Source: Clostridia bacterium
GTDB lineage: Bacteria; Bacillota; Clostridia; Oscillospirales; Acutalibacteraceae
Assembly: GCA_017452785.1 (NCBI GenBank)
Contig: JAFTLT010000006.1
Coordinates: 1 to 64,000, forward strand
Direction: 5' to 3'
Length of the DNA: 64,000 bases
Part shown: positions 27,007 through 35,816 of the stretch, piece by piece
Layout of the letters: every line of letters starts with the position of its first letter
Position numbering within the stretch: the stretch's first letter is position 1
Position numbers and translations under genes: made by a program
Notes under the pieces: model-generated
What the model was told of the DNA's origin: nothing
The model's database searches: none
The model's input: the letters and a program-made list of their open reading frames with translations, nothing else

Positions 27007-27792
27007 ATGATTACCAACAAAACTATTGTTCTCACAGGCGCTGACAGCGGCATCGGCTTAGAGGTATTGAAACTGCTTGCCGCAGAAAAGACCAACAAAA
27101 TCTTAGCGGTTGATATCAACTGCAAAAACATGGATAAGCTTTCAGATAATGTTATCACTTATGTGTGCGACGTTTCAACCAAAGAAAATGTTGACTCTAT
27201 TTTCGATAAAGCTATTGCTGAGCTGGGCTCAATTGATATTTTCTATGCAAACGCAGGCTATCCCTACTATGAGCTTTTCGACTATGTTGACTGGGACAGA
27301 ACCAGAAGAATGTTTGAAACCAACGTTTTCTCCCCCATTTATTCCTATGAAAAATACAGAGAATATCTCGACGGCAAAAAAGGACACTTTGCAATCACAA
27401 TTTCAGCTATCGGCAAAATGGCTATGCCCGGATTTACTACATATTCAGCTTCAAAGTTTGCTATGGAGGGCTTTCAGCAGGGCATTCGCTTTGAAATGCC
27501 GAAAAACATCACAATGACCTGCCTTTATCCTATTGCAACAGACACAGGCTTCTTTGCCGCTGCAAATGATGTCGAGTTTGAAAAACCCTTCCCTGTGCAG
27601 AGTCCCAAGGTTGTTGCAAAGAAAATGGTCAAGGCTCTTGAAAAGGGTAAGAAAAGCGTTAATCCCAGCTTTCTGTTTACTCTTTCAGGGGTACTATTTA
27701 CAATATTGCCTCCCATCAAGTCCACATATTTAGCTCTTGAGAAGGCTAAGCTCAAGAGATTTGCAAAGAAAATCGGCAAAGAAGTGGAATAA
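27007..27792 (+). CDS. Short-chain dehydrogenase/reductase
   Basis: Classical SDR of 261 residues. Seen: cofactor motif TGADSGIG (residues 10-17), NAG at about 85-87, and active-site YSASK with Tyr about 146; a catalytic Ser in ITISAIG precedes it. A hydrophobic segment in the last third (FLFTLSGVLFTILPPI) suggests membrane association. Strong purine-rich ribosome site upstream. Divergent from the enoate-reductase gene, so both may act on related hydrophobic substrates such as steroids or lipids; that is inference. Confidence 0.9.
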   Translation: MITNKTIVLTGADSGIGLEVLKLLAAEKTNKILAVDINCKNMDKLSDNVITYVCDVSTKENVDSIFDKAIAELGSIDIFYANAGYPYYELFDYVDWDRTRRMFETNVFSPIYSYEKYREYLDGKKGHFAITISAIGKMAMPGFTTYSASKFAMEGFQQGIRFEMPKNITMTCLYPIATDTGFFAAANDVEFEKPFPVQSPKVVAKKMVKALEKGKKSVNPSFLFTLSGVLFTILPPIKSTYLALEKAKLKRFAKKIGKEVE

Positions 27793-27806
27793 GTAAAGTT
27801 CTTTGA

Positions 27807-27993
27807 TTCTTTCTTTCAAGAAAGAATGCCTGCCCGGCGAGGGCAATTGAAACACAAATGATAAAAGCAGCAGATTAACCACTGTGGTAACTGCTGCTTA
27901 ATTTATTATTTACTGTTCTATGTTTTTCAGCAAAGCTTCGCTTTGCACTTTCGCTCGCCGCGTGGCATTCTTTTTGCTGGTGCGCAAAAAGAA
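27807..27993. repeat. Convergent pair of hairpin repeats (pair A)
   Basis: Right-hand unit: hairpin TTCTTTC/GAAAGAA (27807-27826) overlapping a 20-nt block at 27825-27844 also present at 53117-53136. Left-hand unit on the minus strand: hairpin 27968-27993 (TTCTTTTTGC/GCAAAAAGAA), then TGCC-ACG-CGGCGAGCG (27967-27952). Between them are a GCAAAGC palindrome (27930-27946) and the terminator hairpin. The pair fills the gap between convergent SDR and galM genes. Compare 52739-53136. Confidence 0.75.
27866..27905. terminator. Terminator of the SDR gene and galM
   Basis: AAGCAGCAG-ATTAACCAC pairs with GTGGTAA-CTGCTGCTT, followed by an AT-rich run on both sides. Bidirectional. Confidence 0.72.
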
Positions 27994-28010
27994 TCAAAAA
28001 TGCGCTGTTA

Positions 28011-29051
28011 TTACACCTTAAATATAGTTGTGCTTTTGAATGTTTCACCTGCTTTGAATGTGCACTGAGGGAAGTGGGCCTGATTAGGTGTGTCAGGATA
28101 ATACTGTGTTTCAAGGCAGAAGCCGTAATGCTGCTGCAGCACTATGCCGTCTTTACCTGTTTCAGTGCCGTCAATGAAGTTGCCTGTGTAAAGCTGCACA
28201 CCGGGAAGATCACTCATAACCTCCAGCTTTCTGCCGCTCTTTTCGTCTGTTACCTTAGCCACAGGACGGAGCTTGCCTGCTTCGCCGTTTACGCAGAAGT
28301 TGTGGTCGTAGCCACGGCACATGATAAGCTGTTCATCATCTGCCTTAATGTCTTTGCCTATCTTCTTGGGTGCGGTGAAGTCAAATGCTGTGCCCTTGAC
28401 AGCTCTTATTTCACCTGTGGGGATGCTGTCGGCATCTGTGGGAGTGAAGTAATCGCAGAAAAGCTGCAGTTCATGGTCGAGAATATCTCCTGCGGCAGGG
28501 GTACCAAGATTGAAATAAGCGTGGTTTGTCAGGTTGATAATTGTGTCCTTATCGCTGACCGCCTTGTAATTTATTTCAAGCTCGTTTCTGTCTGTCAGGC
28601 GGTAAACAACGGTAACATCAACATTGCCGGGGAAGCCCTCTTTGCCGTCGGGGCTGTGATATGTCAATTCAACGGCGTTATCGTCAATGATGATAGCCTT
28701 CCACACTGCGCTGCTGTACTCGGCTCCGCCGTGAAGGCAGGTCTTGCCCTTTTCATTCTGAGTTACCTGATATTCAGTGTCCCCCACCTTGAACTTACCG
28801 CCGCAGAGTCTGTTTGCGTACTGACCGATAACCTGACCTGTGTAAGTGTCGCTGGTAATATGGTTGTCAATTGAGTCAAAACCCATAATGATGTCACCCA
28901 TATTGCCGTTTTTATCGGGGCAGGTGAAGGAGTTAAGGGTAGCTCCTTTAGTTATAATTCCTGCGCTTATCTCGTTATTGTTTGTGATTGTGAAAAGATG
29001 CACCTCAGTGCCGTCGGGCATAAAGGCATAATGTGTTTTTGTAACGCTCAT
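28011..29051 (-). CDS. galM: Aldose 1-epimerase (galactose mutarotase)
   Basis: Interconverts alpha and beta anomers of galactose/glucose in the cytoplasm. 346 residues, normal length. Seen: QYANRLCGGKF, substrate/catalytic His in NLTNHAYFNLG, GYDHNFC, and the catalytic Glu in GFCLETQYYPD near the C-terminus. GAAAGGAT lies before the ATG. It is transcribed alone from the promoter at 29096-29124. Confidence 0.95.
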   Translation of the reverse strand: MSVTKTHYAFMPDGTEVHLFTITNNNEISAGIITKGATLNSFTCPDKNGNMGDIIMGFDSIDNHITSDTYTGQVIGQYANRLCGGKFKVGDTEYQVTQNEKGKTCLHGGAEYSSAVWKAIIIDDNAVELTYHSPDGKEGFPGNVDVTVVYRLTDRNELEINYKAVSDKDTIINLTNHAYFNLGTPAAGDILDHELQLFCDYFTPTDADSIPTGEIRAVKGTAFDFTAPKKIGKDIKADDEQLIMCRGYDHNFCVNGEAGKLRPVAKVTDEKSGRKLEVMSDLPGVQLYTGNFIDGTETGKDGIVLQQHYGFCLETQYYPDTPNQAHFPQCTFKAGETFKSTTIFKV

Positions 29052-29095
29052 AATTTTATCCTTTCTCCGGTCTCTGCCGAATTTGCTTTCGGTTT

Positions 29096-29124
29096 ATTGT
29101 AGCATATATTTTTAAAATTGTAAA
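29096..29124 (-). promoter_or_regulatory. galM promoter
   Basis: TTTACA (29124-29119) and TACAAT (29101-29096) with a 17-nt spacer on the minus strand. Confidence 0.6.
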
Positions 29125-29167
29125 TGCAAAATATAAAATGCAAAATTATTGTATGCGTCATAATATG

Positions 29168-29197
29168 CAAAAGCGGCAGGAACTTCCCGCCGCTTAA
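29168..29197 (-). terminator. Terminator of the secreted repeat-protein gene
   Basis: AAGCGGC (29171-29177) pairs with GCCGCTT (29189-29195), with inner GGAA/TTCC pairing and TTTTGC following on the minus strand. Confidence 0.75.
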
Positions 29198-29214
29198 GGT
29201 TTGATATTAATTTA

Positions 29215-30492
29215 TTAGAACATTGTTTTAACGAGGTTGATGAACATAATGATAAGACAAATAAGGTTGTTATAGAAGCCTTCGTGTACGGGTCTGCCGC
29301 AATCTTCACAGTAGAGCTGTTCGCCGCCGTTATCGCAAATGCCGTCACCGTCTTCGTCAGCGTGACCGAGTGCAGGAATTACTTCCTGTTCTACTGTCAT
29401 ATCGTCACAGCGTGAGCAGTGTGAACCCTCTGTGAGACCCGTTTCTTCGCACTTGGGAGCTATTGCTTCGTCGGTAATTATATCGTGACCGAGTTCGGGA
29501 ACAACTTCCTGAGCTACTGTTTTATCTTCACAGCGTGAGCAATGTGAACCCTCTGTGAGACCTGTTTCTTCGCACTTGGGTGCTACTGCTTCGTCGGTAA
29601 TTATATCGTGACCGAGTTCGGGAATAACTTCCTGAGCGACTGTCATATCGTCACAGCGTGAGCAGTGCTGACCTTCTGTGAGACCTGTTTCTTCGCACTT
29701 GGGTGCTACATAAGCATCAACAATGATGTCATGGTCAAGAGCAGGAACAACTTCCTGAGCTATTGTTGCATCGTCACAATATAAACAGCGCGAGCCCTCT
29801 GTAAGACCTGTTTCTGTGCAGGTAGGTGCAACTGCTTCATCGGTAGTAACTATATCGTGGTCTAAGTGTTTTAACTCAAACTCATCAAGATAAATCGGTC
29901 TTCCGCCTGTTGCCCAGGATCCGGATTTTACTTTTTCAAAAACCCACTTAAAGACTTGCTGGTCGCCTTCAGCGGTAAATGTATAGGATTCATCTAAGAT
30001 ATTTACGTATGGGTTAGGAGTCCGCGTAAAGTCATGGAGTATTTTTTCTTCACCGTTGTGGTAAAATCTTAAATAATATGATCCGTATTGAATAAATCCA
30101 TGACTTATCGCCCAGGAAAAATCCAACTTGTATGTTTCGCCGGGGACAGTATCCATTACAAGATATGATGTGATACTATCATTTTTAATACTATTGCTCG
30201 CCATATGTGAGATATTACCTGTTCTGCCATAATAATCACCAACTGACCATCTGTCGCTAGCCTCATATATTAACTCACTACAATAAACACAGTTCACATC
30301 AGTTTTTATGTCGCCATCATCTTCGAGAATATGACCGACATCCGCGACACGTTCAAGTCCGCAGTGATCACAATATATATCGCAGTCACTTATATATACG
30401 TGTTCATCTGCTGCAAAAGCCATTGGTACTAATGTCGCAACCATTAAGATTGCAAGGATGATTGATAAGGTTTTCTTTAATGTGTTTTTCAT
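29215..30492 (-). CDS. Secreted protein with four ~41-residue CxxC repeats
   Basis: Exported protein of 425 residues, function unknown. Seen: signal peptide (1-27), CDHCG and CVYC motifs, a beta-rich domain (about 75-215), then four repeats of about 41 residues each of the form GHDIITDEAVAPKCEETGLT and HCSRCDD, a type common in gut clostridial surface proteins. After a short DEDGDG segment with CEDCG, the protein ends in a hydrophobic helix (NLICLIIMFINLVKTMF). GAAAGGAG precedes the ATG, which overlaps the stop of the upstream TetR gene by ATGA. Being coupled to its likely regulator suggests tight control. Confidence 0.82.
   Translation of the reverse strand: MKNTLKKTLSIILAILMVATLVPMAFAADEHVYISDCDIYCDHCGLERVADVGHILEDDGDIKTDVNCVYCSELIYEASDRWSVGDYYGRTGNISHMASNSIKNDSITSYLVMDTVPGETYKLDFSWAISHGFIQYGSYYLRFYHNGEEKILHDFTRTPNPYVNILDESYTFTAEGDQQVFKWVFEKVKSGSWATGGRPIYLDEFELKHLDHDIVTTDEAVAPTCTETGLTEGSRCLYCDDATIAQEVVPALDHDIIVDAYVAPKCEETGLTEGQHCSRCDDMTVAQEVIPELGHDIITDEAVAPKCEETGLTEGSHCSRCEDKTVAQEVVPELGHDIITDEAIAPKCEETGLTEGSHCSRCDDMTVEQEVIPALGHADEDGDGICDNGGEQLYCEDCGRPVHEGFYNNLICLIIMFINLVKTMF
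29361..29859. repeat. Four 123-126 bp tandem repeats inside the secreted protein gene
   Basis: The unit starts near 29361, 29484, 29607, 29730 and ends about 29856. The middle copies are the most alike, consistent with recent duplication. Confidence 0.9.
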
Positions 30493-31199
30493 TGTTTTGC
30501 TCCTTTCGGGAATTTATTTTTCATTTTTATTGCAAGCTCACTGAAAACGTCTTCGACAGCTTTTTTTGCAACCGTCTCAAAGTCGATTTTCCGGGTGAAC
30601 TCAATAGCCTCATTAATTTTTTTATCATCAGCTTTGTAAATGCGAAGAAGCATTGTCACAAGTCTGTTTGCTTTAGCTTCTATGGTAAAATACATATCGC
30701 AGGGAATAGTCATATATGCTCTCATAATGCCCATTGAAGCGATTTCCGTTTCATAAAAATCTTTCTTTTCAAACTTAGGAAACATCTCTGAGAAGACTTC
30801 GTACATTATATCCGTGCGTCTTATGAGCACCGCTTCGCTTGTTTTTTGCAGAGAATAACCGGCAAGATAGAGATTTCGCATATCCTCGTTCATCTCTGCC
30901 ATATAAATCTGCAAAACCTCATTGGCTATATAAATTAAAATTTTATCGTCGGTGAGCTTTTTCGATTGAGCATCAGAAGCCGCCGTAACGCCGTCAAGAA
31001 ATTTTGAAACAAGGGCACAGAGGATATCTTCTTTTGATTTCATCTCATAAAAGATTTTTGTTTTGGGTATCCCCGACAGCTTTGCTATATCCTGCACCGT
31101 TGTGCGCTCATAGCCTTTTTCCATAAACAGCTCTGTTGCCGCTGTCAGGACCCTTTTATATATTTCAGCAGTTTCAGCCGCATCTCTTATATTTGCCAT
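30489..31199 (-). CDS. TetR-family transcriptional regulator
   Basis: Regulator of 236 residues. Seen: N-terminal helix-turn-helix TTVQDIAKLSGIPKTKIFYE within the TetR DNA-binding domain (about 12-60) and a helical ligand domain without further match. GGAGG lies before the ATG. It is followed in the same transcript by the secreted repeat protein. A perfect 7-bp inverted repeat at 31213-31232 between the promoter and the gene is a likely operator for autoregulation. The ligand is unknown. Confidence 0.9.
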   Translation of the reverse strand: MANIRDAAETAEIYKRVLTAATELFMEKGYERTTVQDIAKLSGIPKTKIFYEMKSKEDILCALVSKFLDGVTAASDAQSKKLTDDKILIYIANEVLQIYMAEMNEDMRNLYLAGYSLQKTSEAVLIRRTDIMYEVFSEMFPKFEKKDFYETEIASMGIMRAYMTIPCDMYFTIEAKANRLVTMLLRIYKADDKKINEAIEFTRKIDFETVAKKAVEDVFSELAIKMKNKFPKGAKQ

Positions 31200-31212
31200 G
31201 TTGCCTCCTTTC

Positions 31213-31232
31213 TCAATTTAAAATCAAATTGA
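31213..31232 (-). promoter_or_regulatory. Candidate TetR operator
   Basis: TCAATTT-6nt-AAATTGA, perfect arms (31213-31219/31226-31232), lying in the 5' leader of the TetR gene. Confidence 0.55.
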
Positions 31233-31254
31233 ACTGCGGTTTAATTTCGAGGCT

Positions 31255-31283
31255 ATTTTAACACAGTCAAAATTCACTGTCAA
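31255..31283 (-). promoter_or_regulatory. Promoter of tetR/repeat-protein operon
   Basis: TTGACA (31283-31278) and TAAAAT (31260-31255) with a 17-nt spacer on the minus strand. Confidence 0.75.
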
Positions 31284-31360
31284 TATTTTACACCGAAAAA
31301 ATTTGTGACTCCGAGTTAAAAATTCAGGTTTAATTTTTGGTTAATTTGACGAAGGCGGGG

Positions 31361-31453
31361 GCGGCTCCGCAAAAATCTCTCCGGGATTTTTCGGCGAAGA
31401 GTTCGCCGTGCCGAATGGAATTCGGCAGTGGAGCCGCGTGCCACCGTTGGCAC
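31361..31453. other. GC-rich cloverleaf-like inverted-repeat structure
   Basis: An outer 8-bp stem (GCGGCTCC 31361-31368/GGAGCCGC 31430-31437) encloses three perfect 7-bp hairpins: 31371-31377/31385-31391, 31392-31398/31402-31408 and 31410-31416/31420-31426. A fourth hairpin follows (31438-31453). It has no open reading frame that looks real. GC content is well above the flanks. Possibly a mobile palindromic element or a structured RNA. 31454-31513 shows nothing I can name. Confidence 0.6.
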
Positions 31454-31513
31454 AGACTGACTGGAAAGTTACAATCGACAGCACTTCCCCCCTTGTGAGC
31501 ACCTGCTCTGCGG

Positions 31514-31556
31514 CATAAAAACAAAAGCAGCCACAGGCTTCCCCGCAACCGCTTTT
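31514..31556 (-). terminator. Terminator of the EamA gene
   Basis: A 14-pair stem (with G-U pairs) AAAAGCGGTTGCGG / CTGTGGCTGCTTTT on the minus strand, followed by TGTTTTT. Confidence 0.72.
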
Positions 31557-31561
31557 ATTAT

Positions 31562-32512
31562 CTATTCTTTATTATCTATTCTTTCAGCAAAGCTCCGCTT
31601 TGCCCCCTTCTCCGGCAGCTGTGCCACAATTATTGCCGCAAACATCAATATGCAGCCGAGAGTTTCCCTCATAGTGGGCACCTGAGAAAGTACCACCATA
31701 GCTGTCAGCACACCGAAAACGCTCTCAAGCGACATTATCATGGTGGCTATTGTGGGCTCGGTTTTCTGCTGACCTAAAATCTGCAAGGTGTAGGCTATGC
31801 CGCTTGACATTATGCCCGAATATGCTATCGAGGGAGCCGCTGCCCTGAGTGCCTCAAATGTCACATCTTCCATAAGCAGCATGGGTACCGAAGCTATAAC
31901 ACCCGCCACAAAAAACTGCAACGTCGAAAGACGCACGCCGTCAAGCCTTGGCGACACCTTGTCAATAACCATTATGTGCACCGCAAAACAAAAAGCACAG
32001 GCTAAAACATAAAGGTCTGACATTTGTACCCTGCCGCCCTCTTTAACGCACAGCAGATAAAGGGCAATTATCGATACAACCACACATACCCATATAATGG
32101 GTCTTATTTTTTTGCCGAGCACCACAGAGAAAATGGGCACAAGCAAAATATAAAGTGCTGTTATGAATGCCGCCATACCGGGAGCAGTGCCGCTGTCAAT
32201 ACCAAGCTGCTGCAAAGATGATGCCGCAAAAAGCACAACACCGCAGGCGATACCGCCAACGAGCAGATATTTATAGTCAGCCTTAGTCATTTTTTTATAT
32301 TCGTCGGCTCTTGTCTTTTTCTTTACCGTATCCATAACGAATATAACGGGCAACAGTGCCACCGAGCCTAAAAGGCTCCTCATAGCAATAAATGTGAAAG
32401 GGCCAACGTGCTCTGCCCCCGTAGTCTGAGCAACAAAGGAGCTGCCCCATATTATAGCTGCAAGTGCAAGCAGCACTGAACCGATTAAACTGTTTTTTCG
32501 TGTCTGTGTCAT
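31562..32512 (-). CDS. EamA/DMT-family transporter
   Basis: Ten-helix drug/metabolite transporter of 316 residues with two EamA repeats. Seen: WGSSFVAQTTGAEHVGPFTFIAMRS in the first repeat and a second repeat from about 160 with LESVFGVLTAMVVLSQ. Substrate unknown. It lies 10 nt after the DUF554 gene, so the two are co-transcribed. The last codons (AKRSFAERIDNKE) are encoded by a palindromic repeat (31587-31603), also present outside genes at 27930-27946, so the C-terminal tail may be repeat-derived. Confidence 0.9.
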   Translation of the reverse strand: MTQTRKNSLIGSVLLALAAIIWGSSFVAQTTGAEHVGPFTFIAMRSLLGSVALLPVIFVMDTVKKKTRADEYKKMTKADYKYLLVGGIACGVVLFAASSLQQLGIDSGTAPGMAAFITALYILLVPIFSVVLGKKIRPIIWVCVVVSIIALYLLCVKEGGRVQMSDLYVLACAFCFAVHIMVIDKVSPRLDGVRLSTLQFFVAGVIASVPMLLMEDVTFEALRAAAPSIAYSGIMSSGIAYTLQILGQQKTEPTIATMIMSLESVFGVLTAMVVLSQVPTMRETLGCILMFAAIIVAQLPEKGAKRSFAERIDNKE

Positions 32513-32522
32513 AATAAACCTC

Positions 32523-33239
32523 TTATGCCAATGCAGGAATATATTTGCCTAAAAATTCAAAGAGATAGCACACAAAAGGTGCAAGCACAAGTGCAGGGAA
32601 ATAGTTAGCAACCTTAAACTTTGCAAGACCTGTCAGATTAAGTCCGAGAGCTAAAATCATAAGTGAGCCTACACATGTTATCTCTGCAACGGCACTCTCA
32701 CTCAGAAGCGGCTCAAGAAGACCTGCTGCAAGCACTATTCCGCCCTGAAAAACTAAAACGAAAATTGCGGCAAAAATTACACCGATACCAAGGCTTGCAC
32801 TGAGCATGCATGAAGAAAACAGGTCGAGTATACTCTTTGTAAAAATTGTTGTGTGGTCCCCCTTGAGACCTGATTCAAGTGAACCGATAATTGTCATGGC
32901 TCCCACGCAGAAAAGCAAACTTGCAGTAACAAAGCCCTCAGCTATAGTGACCTTATCTGTGTCACCCTTTTTCAGTTTTTTTGAAAGGAAATCGCCTGCG
33001 CCGCTGAGCTTGCCGTCAATATCAAGAGCAGTGCCGATAATGGCACCTATAACCATTGAGATAATAGCCACAAGCACATTTTCGCCCTTGAGCATTCCCT
33101 GAATGCCTATAAGCACAGTGCAAAGGCCTATGCCTATCATAACTGCATCCGTATATTTTTTTGATATACCCTTTTTGAATATAAGACCAATTGTGCTGCC
33201 GATTAAAACTGTGGCAACATTGACTATAACGCCTATCAT
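32523..33239 (-). CDS. DUF554 (YdfK-type) membrane protein
   Basis: Polytopic membrane protein of 238 residues of the DUF554 family, function unknown. Seen: GVIVNVATVLIGSTIGL at the N-terminus, MVIGAIIGTALDID, EGFVTASLLFCVGAMTIIGSLESGL (the most conserved part) and several further hydrophobic segments. The ATG at 33239 fits the family start; an ATG three codons upstream is possible. First gene of the DUF554-EamA pair. Confidence 0.9.
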   Translation of the reverse strand: MIGVIVNVATVLIGSTIGLIFKKGISKKYTDAVMIGIGLCTVLIGIQGMLKGENVLVAIISMVIGAIIGTALDIDGKLSGAGDFLSKKLKKGDTDKVTIAEGFVTASLLFCVGAMTIIGSLESGLKGDHTTIFTKSILDLFSSCMLSASLGIGVIFAAIFVLVFQGGIVLAAGLLEPLLSESAVAEITCVGSLMILALGLNLTGLAKFKVANYFPALVLAPFVCYLFEFLGKYIPALA

Positions 33240-33387
33240 TTTATACATCTTCTTTCATAAGAAACTAAGTAGCATTATATCACATCCGCCACCGAAAAGT
33301 AAATATATTTCTCTTACAGATTATGACTTTTTTCTATAAGGCATAAGATTATAATTTATAGCGACTAAATCTGAAAGGTAGATAGAA

Positions 33388-35715
33388 ATGAAAATAAAAG
33401 ACAAGGATATATCTTTCGGCGACACTGCCGAGCTTAATTTTGATCATTCAGAAGATACAGCAGAAAAAAGCATATATTATTATCTGAAAATTGCTCTGTT
33501 TTCTTTTGCAGGGCTTTGCTTTTCTTTGCTTGAGTGTCTTGGCACCATATCGCCCTTCACAGCCGCTTTTTTATCTGCAGTTGATTATTCATACTGCTTT
33601 CCTGCGTTTCTTTTCGGGTCTTTGGGCTACTTTATTTCTCAGCCATGGCAAGGTGCACTGAAATATACTTTTTCCTGCGCAGCTATCTGCATATTAAGGC
33701 TCATAATAAACAAGCGCTTTCATCACCTTGATAAGGGCAAGGTCAATTACATAGGTGCTTTCCTTTGTATTTTTATTCCCGGCATTATCTTTCTTGCCTT
33801 TTCAGGCATAAACTTCACAAGCGTTTTCATGCTTATTTGCGAAAGTCTGCTTGCCTTTTGCGCTTCTCTGTTTTTTATCAGGAGCTTTAAAACACCCGTT
33901 ATGCGAATAGGCATTTCTTCCCTCAGCATAAAAGACAGCACGAGCATTGTTATATCTATAGGCATATTTCTTATGTGCATGTCAGGCTTCAACATTGAGG
34001 GGCTCTCCCCTGCCCGCATTCTGTCGAGTATTCTGATTATGTTCCTTTCGCTTTATAAAGGCAGCAGCCTTGGTGCTGTCGGCGGAGTTTTAGTGGGTAG
34101 TGCTCTTTGCATAGACAGCTCACTCAGATATCTTTTTCCCTGCTATGCTCTTGCCGGTCTAGTGTCAGGAGTTTTTTCACCTCTGGGTCAGATTGTCACT
34201 GCAATAGCCTACGGTGTCAGCTTTTCTCTTATATGCCTTATCGGTAACACATCAAGTGATGTGCTTATATGTCTTGTTGAAACCGCAATAGCTTCAGCGT
34301 CTTTTATGCTTATCCCCTCACGGTGGATAACATCACTGCAGGACTATCTTTTAAAAAGCGGTATCGTTTCAGATAATCAGCTATCAAGTCAGGTGTCAGC
34401 CCAGCTTCACGCAGCAGCAAACAATATCTATGATGTAGCAAAGGTAGTGACCGGTGTGAGTGAAAAGCTTGACGGCATAATAAACCCTGAGGTTAACCGC
34501 CTTTTTGCAGCTCTGCAGCAAAGAGTGTGCACTTCCTGCACCAATAAAAGCAAATGCTGGCATAAAATGTTTGACTCAACAGCAAGTGACATTCTGTGTC
34601 TTGCAGGCATTGAAAAAAAGTCACCCGGCAAGCTGCCTATAGAAAAACGCTGCCCTCGCCGTGAATTGCTCATAAGTGAAATTCAGGCAGCACTTCCCGA
34701 TTACACCAATAACATTGCCATGAAAATGAAAGTGCGTGAAATGCGAAAGGTACTCACCGATGAATTCTGCGCTATGGGAGATTTTCTTAAGGAAACTGCT
34801 GACAAGGTACAAGGCAGTCGCATTGCAGACACGGCACGCTCCACTGCCGTGAGAACTGCTTTGCAAGATGCAGGAATTTACACCGATGCACTTTGCTTTT
34901 TTACAGACAATGACGGCAGAGTCACAATTGAGATAAGCATTATTGACCGTCCTTTTGAAACTGACCACAAAAAGCTGAAAAATATCCTGGAATTTTTGTC
35001 AAAGCGCAGATTTTCTGAGCCGACGATAGCTGTCAGCGAAATAAAAACAACTATCATCTTTTATGAAAAAGCTTCATTTGAGGTTCAGTTCGGCTATAGC
35101 CAGAAGCCTTTGAAAAAAGGCGGTCTTTGCGGGGACAGTGTCAGCTTTATTCCGTGCCCCGACGGCAACAAGGCAGCACTTATAAGTGACGGCATGGGTA
35201 CAGGCTCAAGAGCAGCTATTGACAGCACCATGACCTCATCAATAGCAGAAAAGCTGATTTCGGGGGGCTTTTCCGTAGCCGGTGCAATTAAAACATTAAA
35301 CTCTGCTATGATTATGAAATCAACTGACGAGTCAATTGCAAGCGTGGACTGTGTGAGCATTAACACCTATACGGGTGTTGCTTCATTTTATAAGTCGGGG
35401 GCTGCCATCAGCTTTATAAGAAGCGGCAATGAGGTTTATATTGTTAAGCTCGAATCCTTACCCGTTGGCATAATCAGAAATATTTCCCCTGCAAGCGAGA
35501 GTGTGCAGCTCGAAAGTGGTGACATAATTTTACTCGTCTCAGACGGTGTAACAGCTAAGGATTGCGGTTGGATAAATGACGAGCTTTTATCGTGGAGCAC
35601 AAATAATATGGAAGACCTCGCCTCACATATAGCCTCTCTTGCCCTGCTTCGCAGCGATAAAAACACAAGAGACGATATAACAGCCGTGGCACTGAAAATA
35701 ACAAAAAGCAAATAA
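33388..35715 (+). CDS. spoIIE: Stage II sporulation protein E (PP2C phosphatase)
   Basis: Membrane-bound serine phosphatase of 775 residues that dephosphorylates SpoIIAA and so activates SigmaF in the forespore; also tied to the polar septum. Seen: about ten N-terminal membrane segments (about 25-315), a central cytoplasmic region with a CTSCTNKSKCW cysteine cluster, and a C-terminal PP2C domain with metal-binding DGMGTG (about 600), SKGAAI-like YKSGAAISF, LLVSDGVTA and RDDITAV. GAAAGG lies before the ATG. No clear Spo0A box was seen upstream, though TATAAT at about 33350 may be the -10. Its presence supports endospore formation. Confidence 0.96.
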   Translation: MKIKDKDISFGDTAELNFDHSEDTAEKSIYYYLKIALFSFAGLCFSLLECLGTISPFTAAFLSAVDYSYCFPAFLFGSLGYFISQPWQGALKYTFSCAAICILRLIINKRFHHLDKGKVNYIGAFLCIFIPGIIFLAFSGINFTSVFMLICESLLAFCASLFFIRSFKTPVMRIGISSLSIKDSTSIVISIGIFLMCMSGFNIEGLSPARILSSILIMFLSLYKGSSLGAVGGVLVGSALCIDSSLRYLFPCYALAGLVSGVFSPLGQIVTAIAYGVSFSLICLIGNTSSDVLICLVETAIASASFMLIPSRWITSLQDYLLKSGIVSDNQLSSQVSAQLHAAANNIYDVAKVVTGVSEKLDGIINPEVNRLFAALQQRVCTSCTNKSKCWHKMFDSTASDILCLAGIEKKSPGKLPIEKRCPRRELLISEIQAALPDYTNNIAMKMKVREMRKVLTDEFCAMGDFLKETADKVQGSRIADTARSTAVRTALQDAGIYTDALCFFTDNDGRVTIEISIIDRPFETDHKKLKNILEFLSKRRFSEPTIAVSEIKTTIIFYEKASFEVQFGYSQKPLKKGGLCGDSVSFIPCPDGNKAALISDGMGTGSRAAIDSTMTSSIAEKLISGGFSVAGAIKTLNSAMIMKSTDESIASVDCVSINTYTGVASFYKSGAAISFIRSGNEVYIVKLESLPVGIIRNISPASESVQLESGDIILLVSDGVTAKDCGWINDELLSWSTNNMEDLASHIASLALLRSDKNTRDDITAVALKITKSK

Positions 35716-35816
35716 ACTGAAAGGGACTGTGCTTAAAACTGACACCCGATAAGAAAGCTTTTTAGAAAACAAGAGAGTTTCGCCATAAAATCGCCTATTT
35801 GTTGTATAAGACAAAA

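Noticed and set aside
29361-29859. Regular ~123 bp repeats, considered as CRISPR
   Set aside because: Repeats are coding, abut without spacers and translate to a CxxC repeat.
31361-31437. Cloverleaf considered as tRNA
   Set aside because: Lacks the T-loop, anticodon arm layout and CCA-end pattern; hairpin loops are 3 nt.
33249-33387. Spo0A box upstream of spoIIE
   Set aside because: No TGTCGAA-like sequence could be found; only a lone TATAAT.
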